From positions 1-13,091 of the forward strand of contig JAWLAT010000052.1 of the NCBI GenBank assembly GCA_041395325.1: a stretch of DNA of 13,091 bases, read 5' to 3'. The position numbers and the translations under genes were made by a program. Position 1 is the first letter of the stretch, and each line of letters starts with the position of its first letter. Positions 6,619 to 13,091 of this stretch are shown piece after piece. The notes beneath the pieces are model-generated. The model ran no database searches. It worked only from the letters and a program-made list of their open reading frames with translations, and was not told the DNA's origin. This DNA comes from JAWLAT01 sp041395325 (GTDB lineage: Bacteria > Pseudomonadota > Gammaproteobacteria > Xanthomonadales > SZUA-5).

Positions 6619-7560
6619 TCAGTCCACGGCCAGAATCTGTCCACAGCCGTGAACGATGGGCTGCAACTCAGCGAGCGCCGTGTCCTGCCACCTTTCTCCC
6701 GCCACGATCTCGGTCAGCTCCACCACCAGACGCTCGTCGCGACGCAAAAGCAATGGTGGTTCGATGAGAAGCACCTGTGCGCGATCGTGGTCCTGCACCG
6801 GCCACTGACCCAGTTCATGGCCTCCCAGCCACAGCTTCAGCTGCGCGACCCGGCCATTGGCTCGGTACAGTCCTTCGCTGCGCGGATAGCCGTTGATCAA
6901 CCTGAGTCCCTCCAGCACGATGGCCTCGACAGGATCCAGACCCTCGTCTTCATCCGGCGGCACCGACTGTTGCCGGACGTCATCGAGTTGCAGCCGCAGG
7001 CGCTGCCCCACCCCGCCACCCTCGACGCCTTCGACCCACGCCGTGTCGCCACGGCCGTCGAGCAGGCGCACTGAGTCGTAGTCGGCGCTGCTGCTGGCCG
7101 GCAGCTGGCTGCTGGCCTGCCAGCTGAAGCCGCTGAGCACCGTGCGGCAGCCACCGCCGCCGGGATCGGCGTCAGCGCTACTCAGCTGCACGGGTGCTCC
7201 CATCACCAGCGCTTCCTGGGACAACAGTCGTTGCATGCGGATCTCAGCCGCTACGCCTGCTCGATGCATGCGCAGGTCCAGCGGTGTCAGCTGGAGTATC
7301 TGCTCGCCCAAACCGGGATCGCCAGGAAAGCGGATCCAGTCCTGACCGTCTTCGCGCTGCCACTCGATGGGCGAAGCGCTCATGCGTCGACCGTCCAGCC
7401 ACTCCACCAGCTGGTCCTCGCGATATTCGATCCAGGCGGCGGAATCCTGCGTATCGCGCCAGAAGCCCAACAACTCGCTTGGCACACCTGCACTGGCGCC
7501 CGAACCCAGGCAGCCGACCAGCAGAGCGACCACCCATCGATGCGTGAAACCTTCGGACAT
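6619..7560 (-). CDS. putative lipoprotein with C-terminal NADase-type glycan-binding (discoidin-like) domain
   Basis: The 313-residue product begins MSEGFTHRWVVALLVGCLGS, a lipoprotein signal with lipobox LVGC and lipidated Cys18. I chose ATG 7560 because AGGA lies six bases upstream; the frame stays open without coding character to 8007. Residues of about 25-75 (LLGFWRDTQDSAAWIEYRED) look like a lipocalin-type 'does the sample need more' beta module. The C-terminal half has LLDGRGDTAWVEGVEG, then LINGYPRS, LYRANGRVAQLKLWLGG and ELTEIVAGERWQDTALAEL. That order matches the jelly-roll domain known from NADase translocation modules (NADase-type glycan-binding domain). It should be membrane-anchored in the periplasm or at the surface and bind a carbohydrate or protein ligand. 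No catalytic residues are apparent. Neighbours give no pathway hint. Confidence 0.75.
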   Translation of the reverse strand: MSEGFTHRWVVALLVGCLGSGASAGVPSELLGFWRDTQDSAAWIEYREDQLVEWLDGRRMSASPIEWQREDGQDWIRFPGDPGLGEQILQLTPLDLRMHRAGVAAEIRMQRLLSQEALVMGAPVQLSSADADPGGGGCRTVLSGFSWQASSQLPASSSADYDSVRLLDGRGDTAWVEGVEGGGVGQRLRLQLDDVRQQSVPPDEDEGLDPVEAIVLEGLRLINGYPRSEGLYRANGRVAQLKLWLGGHELGQWPVQDHDRAQVLLIEPPLLLRRDERLVVELTEIVAGERWQDTALAELQPIVHGCGQILAVD

Positions 7561-7692
7561 CGCCATTCCTGCCCATTCCGCGGGACTGAAACTGTAGCTC
7601 AGGCCACACTGGCCACATTCAGCTGCGTATCGCCAGCCTGCGCTAAGCTGGTGACTTGATGGCGCAGACCCAGCGCCTGGGAGGATGACTCG

Positions 7693-7959
7693 ATGGCCAC
7701 CGGTTGGGCCGGCGATGGTGCCGTGCAGGAACAGATCGACGCCACCGTGAAGGAGGCGATCGCGCGCGCCCGTGCAAATCTGCCGAAGGGGCCCTCTGCC
7801 AGCCATTGCGACGAGTGTGAGGCGCCTATCCCCGTGGCCAGGCAACAGGCCGTACCGGGTGTGCGCTTCTGCGTTCGCTGTCAGGAGGCCATTGATCTGG
7901 AGCAGCGCGTGGCCAGCGGCATCAATCGCCGCGGCAGCAAGGACAGCCAGCTGCGCTGA
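7693..7959 (+). CDS. ybiI: DksA/TraR-family C4 zinc-finger protein YbiI
   Basis: At 88 residues it equals E. coli YbiI in length and matches it along its whole extent, from the start (MATGWAGDGAVQEQID against the GWAxDxAVxEQI pattern) to the invariant end NRRGSKDSQLR. The zinc finger is Cys39-x2-Cys42 and Cys60-x2-Cys63 around EAPIPVARQQAVPGVRFC. The family is related to DksA and TraR, which enter the RNA polymerase secondary channel, but YbiI's own role is not settled and the long DksA coiled coil is absent. A GGGAGG ribosome-binding site lies eight bases before the ATG. A TAAGCT at 7644-7649 might be its -10, without a clear -35. It is transcribed in the same direction as the downstream tRNA-fMet, which has its own promoter. 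Confidence 0.93.
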   Translation: MATGWAGDGAVQEQIDATVKEAIARARANLPKGPSASHCDECEAPIPVARQQAVPGVRFCVRCQEAIDLEQRVASGINRRGSKDSQLR

Positions 7960-8034
7960 GTGGCCAACGGCCGGCAGGCGCACGATCGGGGCGTCCGGCC
8001 AGGCCATCGCAGGACCGAATCGCCACCCATCGCC

Positions 8035-8063
8035 TTGCTTTGTCCAACTCGCCCCGCTATCCT
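8035..8063 (+). promoter_or_regulatory. sigma-70 promoter of tRNA-fMet
   Basis: TTGCTT (8035-8040) and TATCCT (8058-8063) are separated by 17 bases, followed by a GC-rich AGGCGG discriminator. Transcription would begin around 8070, only a few bases before the mature tRNA 5' end at 8076. It may also serve the rimP operon by read-through of the two downstream terminators. Confidence 0.7.
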
Positions 8064-8075
8064 AGGCGGCTCTGG

Positions 8076-8152
8076 TGCGGGGTGGAGCAGTCTGGCAGCT
8101 CGTCGGGCTCATAACCCGAAGGTCGCAGGTTCAAATCCTGCCCCCGCTACCA
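8076..8152 (+). tRNA. metY: initiator tRNA-fMet (anticodon CAT)
   Basis: This is a 77-nt tRNA nearly identical to E. coli initiator tRNA. It has the D arm with GGAGCAG, anticodon CAT at 8110-8112 flanked by the three initiator G-C pairs (GGG-CTCATAA-CCC), variable loop AGGTC, T arm GCAGG-TTCAAAT-CCTGC and an encoded CCA. Position 1 is unpaired with 72, the other initiator hallmark, but here the mismatch is U1-U72 instead of the usual C1-A72. Its place just upstream of rimP-nusA-infB corresponds to E. coli metY. Confidence 0.97.
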
Positions 8153-8164
8153 ACTTCTTGCATC

Positions 8165-8187
8165 AGGGCCTCGACAGAGGCCCTTTT
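8165..8187 (+). terminator. intrinsic terminator after tRNA-fMet
   Basis: AGGGCCTC (8165-8172) pairs fully with GAGGCCCT (8177-8184) around loop GACA. A short T-run (TTTT, 8184-8187) follows. It lies 12 bases after the tRNA CCA end, so it should release most tRNA transcripts while allowing some read-through to rimP. Confidence 0.85.
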
Positions 8188-8268
8188 GCCGGAAGGCTTC
8201 CACCGCGGCCGAGAGGCTGCAGTGGTTGCGGAACAGGACGTGCAGCGTCGGCAGATCGGCGCAACGCG

Positions 8269-8293
8269 AAATGGGCCTAGTGCCCATTTTTTT
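8269..8293 (+). terminator. rimP leader attenuator (hairpin plus T-tract)
   Basis: AAATGGGC (8269-8276) pairs with GCCCATTT (8282-8289) around CTAGT, leading into seven Ts (8287-8293). The hairpin ends about 28 bases before the rimP start. A rho-independent terminator in this place is the defining feature of the rimP leader known in gammaproteobacteria, thought to attenuate the rimP-nusA-infB operon. NusA itself promotes termination at such hairpins, so feedback is plausible; that is inference. The leader as a whole would span about 8188-8321. Confidence 0.85.
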
Positions 8294-8321
8294 GTTTACG
8301 GCCACGGAGAAGCATTGCCGC

Positions 8322-8807
8322 ATGTCGGAAGCCCGCCAGACCGATCTGGAGACGCTGCTGGCCCAGGCCATCGCGCCGTTGGGCTATGAGTTGCTGGGGC
8401 TGGAGCTGAATCTCAGCCGCGGCAGCGGTCTGGTGCGCCTGTACATCGATCACGCCGAGCGCCCGATTACCGTGGAGGACTGCGAAGCAGCCAGCCACGA
8501 GGTCAGCGCCACGCTCGACATGCACGACCCCATTCCCGGCCGCTATCGGCTGGAAGTGTCCTCACCCGGTCTGGATCGTCCGCTGTTCAAGCCGGCCCAC
8601 TTCCAGCGCTTCGTGGGTGAAAAGATCAAATTGTCGACGCTGCTGCCCATCGGCGGGCGGCGTCGGTTTTCCGGTGTGCTGCAGCAGGCCGATGCCGAGG
8701 GCATCGAACTGCTGACCGACACTGCCAGTGAGCGCCTCTCCTACGCGATGATCGAGAAGGCGCGGCTGGTTCCTGATTTCGCAAAACCGGCCAAGCCGGG
8801 GTCCTGA
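8322..8807 (+). CDS. rimP: ribosome maturation factor RimP
   Basis: At 161 residues it is near the usual length (about 150). RimP landmarks are APLGYELLGLELN near the N-terminus, LVRLYIDHAERPITVEDCEAASHEVSATLD in the first alpha/beta domain, and YRLEVSSPGLDRPLF, the strongly conserved family signature at about residues 83-97. The C-terminal SH3-like barrel runs from about 100 (FVGEKIKLSTL, FSGVLQQADAEGIEL, YAMIEKARLVPDF). RimP binds the 30S subunit and aids its maturation with S12. The frame is open 32 codons further upstream to 8226, but that part crosses the terminator hairpin, so I chose ATG 8322, where the homologous sequence starts. nusA starts 10 bases after its stop, in the same operon. 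Confidence 0.95.
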   Translation: MSEARQTDLETLLAQAIAPLGYELLGLELNLSRGSGLVRLYIDHAERPITVEDCEAASHEVSATLDMHDPIPGRYRLEVSSPGLDRPLFKPAHFQRFVGEKIKLSTLLPIGGRRRFSGVLQQADAEGIELLTDTASERLSYAMIEKARLVPDFAKPAKPGS

Positions 8808-8817
8808 AGAGGTAGGC

Positions 8818-10320
<1,503 letters not shown>

Positions 10321-10376
10321 GTCTGAACCCTGTCTGTGCAGTGGCGCGCCCTGAGTAGAAAGAAGCGAGGAGCCGA

Positions 10377-12995
10377 ATGGCCGGAGTGACCGTCAAGCAG
10401 CTAGCGTCCGTTCTGGGTGTGGACACCGAGCGTTTGCTCGAGCAGCTGTCCGATGCCGGAATGAAATTCAACAGCGCCGACCAGGAGGTCAGCGCCAGCG
10501 AGAAAGTGCGCCTGCTGGAACATCTCCGAGCCTCGCACGGCAAGGAGAAGCAGGAGGTCCGCGCGCCCTCGCAGATCACCCTGCGGCGCAAGACCGTCAG
10601 CGAGATCACCGTCAGCGGTGGCGGCGGTGCGCGCGGTGGCAGCAGCAGCAAGACCATCAATGTCGAAGTTCGGCAGCGCAAGACCTACGTCAAGCGCAGC
10701 GCCGTGCAGGAACAGCTCGATGGAGATCCGGAGCGCGAGGAGGCCCAGCGCCTGCTCGGCGAGTCCAAGCTGCGTCGCGAGCAGGAAGAAATTGAACAGC
10801 GCGCCCTCGACGCCAAGCGCAAGCAGGCCGAAGACGCACGCCGCCAGGCTGAGGAAGAGGCGGCCAAGGCGGCTGCCGAAGAAGCCGCGCGCCTGGCTGC
10901 GGAAGAAGCGGCACGTGCGGCCGAAGAAGCCGCGCGCGTGGTCGAAGAAGAGAAGCGCAGCGGCGCGACCACTGGCCACGGTCATGGTCACGACGCCAAG
11001 CCGAAGGTCAAGGAGAAGGACAAGCCGGGTCGCTTCGAAGAGGCCAAGCCGCATGTGCGGCGGGCCGACGACCGTCGCCGCAATCCCATCGTCATCGAGG
11101 ACGAGGAGGACAATCGCGGCGGTGGGTCGCAGCTGCATCTGGCCGACGGTGTTCGTCGTGCCAAGCGCAAGCCCAAGGGCAAGGCCCAGTCGGCCTCCCG
11201 TGGCGGCAGCCGTGAACATGGCTTCTCGCGGCCGACCGCACCGGTCAAGCGCGAAGTGGAGATTGGCGAGAGCATCGCCGTCGGCGAGTTGGCACAGCGC
11301 ATGGCCATCAAGGTCGGCGAGGTGATCAAGACGCTGATGAAGCTCGGCATGATGACCAACATCAATCAGGTCATCGATCACGACACCGCCACGCTCGTCG
11401 CCGAAGAACTCGGCCATACGGTGAAGAAGGCCGACGATCGCGACCTGGAAGCCGAACTGCTGGCGCGCGTCAACGAAGCGCCGGCCGAAACGCGGCCGCC
11501 CGTCGTCACGATCATGGGCCACGTCGATCACGGCAAGACCTCGCTGCTGGATTACATCCGCCGCACCAAAGTGGCAGCCGGCGAAGCGGGCGGCATTACC
11601 CAGCACATCGGCGCCTACCACGTCGACACCGGTCACGGTGTGGTGTCCTTCCTCGACACCCCGGGCCACGCTGCCTTCACGGCGATGCGTGCTCGCGGTG
11701 CCAAGGTCACCGATATCGTGATCCTGGTGGTGGCCGCCGATGACGGCATCAAGCCGCAGACCATCGAAGCGATCAAGCATGCGCGGGCGGCCAACGTGCC
11801 GCTGGTCGTGGCAATCAACAAGATCGACAAGCCCGATGCCAACCCGGAGAAGGTCAAGCAGGGGCTGCTGCAACAGGAAGTCGTGCCGGAAGAGTACGGC
11901 GGCGATGTGCCCTGCGTGCCGGTGTCGGCGCTCAATGGCACCGGCGTGGACTCGCTGCTGGAAACCATTCTGCTGCAGGCCGAAGTGATGGAGCTGAAGG
12001 CGCCGGTGGACGGCCCGGCCCGCGGCGCCGTGGTGGAATCGAGCCTGGATCGCGGTCTGGGCCCGGTCGCCACCGTGCTGGTGCAGAGCGGCACCCTGCG
12101 CAAGGGCGATGTGGTCCTGTGCGGCACCGCCTTTGGCCGCGTTCGCGTGATGTTCGACGAAGCCGGCCGCACCATCAATGAAGCCGGTCCGTCGATCCCC
12201 TGTCGCGTGGTCGGTCTGAGTGCCGCGCCGAATGCCGGTGACGAGTTCCTGGTGGTCGAAGACGAGCGCGTCGCCCGCGAAGCCGCCAGTCAGCGCGAGA
12301 TGACCTCGCGTGATGTGCGTCTGGCCAAGCAGGGTCCGACCCGCCTGGAAGACGTCTTCGGTCAGATGACCCAGGGCGAGACGCTGCAGCTGAACCTGAT
12401 GCTGAAGGCCGATGTGCAAGGTTCGGTGGAAGCGCTGCGCGAGGCGATCACCGGCTTCTCCAACGACCAGATCCGCGTCAACGTGATCCTCTCGGGCGTC
12501 GGTGGCATCACCGAGTCCGATGCCCAGCTGGCGGTGGCTTCGTCGGCCGTGGTCATTGGCTTCAACGTCCGTGCCGACGCCAAGGCGCGCAAGATCCTGA
12601 CCGACGCCGGCATCGAGATCGAGTACTTCAGCATCATTTACGAAGCCCTCGATTACGTGAAGAAGGCGCTGACCGGCATGCTCGGCACCGAGACGCGCGA
12701 GCAGATCATCGGCACCGCCGAGGTGCGCGAGGTGTTCCGCTCCAGCAAGTTCGGTGCGGTGGCTGGCTCGATCGTCAGCGAGGGCGTGGTCAAGCGCAAT
12801 CGTCCGATCCGCGTGCTGCGCGACAACGTGGTGATCTTCGAAGGCGAGCTGGAATCGCTGCGTCGCTTCAAGGATGTTGTTGAGGAGGTCCGTTCCGGTA
12901 CCGAGTGCGGTATCGCGGTCAAGCTCTACAACGACGTCAAGCCGGGCGACCAGATCGAGTGCTTCGAGCGCGTCGAAGTGCAGCGGACGCTGTAA
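10377..12995 (+). CDS. infB: translation initiation factor IF-2
   Basis: This 872-residue GTPase is close to the E. coli length (890). It opens with an IF2 N-terminal domain (1-52, VTVKQLASVLGVDTERLLEQ). A long charged Ala/Glu/Arg linker with repeated AAEEAARxAAEEAAR units follows (about 150-195). A second IF2_N-type module starts at about 300. The G domain has G1 GHVDHGKTS (381-389), G2 GGITQHIGAY, G3 DTPGH (427-431), G4 NKID (481-484) and G5 SAL (517-519). The beta-barrel and C1/C2 domains that bind fMet-tRNA follow to the end. IF-2 delivers initiator tRNA to the 30S subunit and drives subunit joining. A CGAGGAG site lies before the ATG. Having the tRNA-fMet gene upstream in the same transcriptional region matches E. 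coli. A shorter IF2-beta form from an internal start is possible but not evident. Confidence 0.98.
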   Translation: MAGVTVKQLASVLGVDTERLLEQLSDAGMKFNSADQEVSASEKVRLLEHLRASHGKEKQEVRAPSQITLRRKTVSEITVSGGGGARGGSSSKTINVEVRQRKTYVKRSAVQEQLDGDPEREEAQRLLGESKLRREQEEIEQRALDAKRKQAEDARRQAEEEAAKAAAEEAARLAAEEAARAAEEAARVVEEEKRSGATTGHGHGHDAKPKVKEKDKPGRFEEAKPHVRRADDRRRNPIVIEDEEDNRGGGSQLHLADGVRRAKRKPKGKAQSASRGGSREHGFSRPTAPVKREVEIGESIAVGELAQRMAIKVGEVIKTLMKLGMMTNINQVIDHDTATLVAEELGHTVKKADDRDLEAELLARVNEAPAETRPPVVTIMGHVDHGKTSLLDYIRRTKVAAGEAGGITQHIGAYHVDTGHGVVSFLDTPGHAAFTAMRARGAKVTDIVILVVAADDGIKPQTIEAIKHARAANVPLVVAINKIDKPDANPEKVKQGLLQQEVVPEEYGGDVPCVPVSALNGTGVDSLLETILLQAEVMELKAPVDGPARGAVVESSLDRGLGPVATVLVQSGTLRKGDVVLCGTAFGRVRVMFDEAGRTINEAGPSIPCRVVGLSAAPNAGDEFLVVEDERVAREAASQREMTSRDVRLAKQGPTRLEDVFGQMTQGETLQLNLMLKADVQGSVEALREAITGFSNDQIRVNVILSGVGGITESDAQLAVASSAVVIGFNVRADAKARKILTDAGIEIEYFSIIYEALDYVKKALTGMLGTETREQIIGTAEVREVFRSSKFGAVAGSIVSEGVVKRNRPIRVLRDNVVIFEGELESLRRFKDVVEEVRSGTECGIAVKLYNDVKPGDQIECFERVEVQRTL

Positions 12996-13007
12996 GGGCC
13001 GCCGCGG

Positions 13008-13091
13008 ATGGGACATCGGGAGTACCAGCGCACCGACCGCGTCGCCGCCCTGCTGCGACGCGAGCTCGGGCAACTCGTGCACGAGGACGTA
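13008..13091 (+). CDS. rbfA: 30S ribosome-binding factor RbfA (N-terminal part, cut by window end)
   Basis: Only 28 codons are inside the window. They read MGHREYQRTDRVAALLRREL, then GQLVHEDV. This matches the RbfA N-terminus (R-E-[FY]-x-R-T-D-R-V followed by an amphipathic helix L-x-R-E-L). RbfA binds the 16S 5' helix region during 30S assembly and cold adaptation. It starts 12 bp after the infB stop, the position it has in E. coli. The ribosome-binding site is weak (AAGGGCC), so translational coupling to infB is likely. Confidence 0.93.
   Translation, partial: MGHREYQRTDRVAALLRRELGQLVHEDV

Noticed and set aside
7602..7614. Inverted repeat GGCCA-CAC-TGGCC between the lipoprotein and ybiI
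   Set aside because: A 5-bp GC-rich palindrome is expected by chance here and no promoter could be placed next to it.
7561..8007. Upstream extension of the lipoprotein frame
   Set aside because: It overlaps ybiI in antisense, lacks homology-like sequence, and the ribosome-binding site plus lipobox point to the start at 7560.
7970..8025. GGCCGG/CCGGCC long-range pairing after ybiI
   Set aside because: The loop is large and there is no T-tract, so it does not qualify as a terminator.
10840..10960. Repeated GAAGAAGCC-like units in infB considered as a DNA repeat
   Set aside because: It encodes the Ala/Glu-rich charged linker usual for IF-2 of this group.
10401..13082. Minus-strand open frame of 893 codons opposite infB
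   Set aside because: It mirrors the infB codon pattern in GC-rich DNA, its translation is His/Asp/Leu-rich without recognisable domains, and infB on the plus strand is certain.

Overview
The window looks like the chromosome of a high-GC gammaproteobacterium, most plausibly a Xanthomonadales/Lysobacterales relative. The strongest evidence is the right half: initiator tRNA, rimP, nusA, infB and the start of rbfA in the order known from E. coli, plus a YbiI-type small zinc-finger protein. The genus is inference; I had no database to search.

Left part (1-3330). The window opens inside a methyltransferase-like gene coupled by a GTGA overlap to an alpha/beta hydrolase. Convergent to these is a minus-strand pair: an Lrp/AsnC regulator followed 21 bp later by a small cupin protein. 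Divergent from the regulator is a PLP-dependent trans-sulfuration enzyme. The 121-bp divergent region carries several short inverted repeats, so local control of the enzyme by the Lrp-type protein is a reasonable inference. The cupin frame has lost its expected stop and runs antisense into the hydrolase gene. A one-base shift would end it at a CTAG shared with the hydrolase stop.

Middle (3330-7690). A small SEC-C metal-binding gene follows, readable only if one T is removed from each of three T-runs. After it come a hairpin terminator, an unrecognised conserved-looking gene, and a secreted serine hydrolase of the beta-lactamase/SxxK class on the minus strand. Next is a 400-bp gene-free stretch with a 77-bp tandem repeat whose variable hairpin stems are each self-complementary. 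That stretch is bracketed by a partial copy of the 3' end of the neighbouring tRNA-Ser(CGA). tRNA-Ser has a clear promoter on the minus strand. A minus-strand lipoprotein with a C-terminal domain of the NADase-type glycan-binding (discoidin-like) class follows.

Right part (7690-13091). ybiI is followed by tRNA-fMet (a metY equivalent) with its own promoter and terminator. A second hairpin/T-tract then forms a leader attenuator ahead of rimP-nusA-infB-rbfA. These genes encode ribosome maturation (RimP, RbfA), transcription elongation/antitermination (NusA) and initiation (IF2), and form the conserved translation/transcription operon.

I see no CRISPR array, transposase, phage gene or defence island. 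The less ordinary signals are the frame-disrupted SEC-C gene, the repeat cassette beside tRNA-Ser, the cupin without its stop, and an initiator tRNA with a U1-U72 mismatch.
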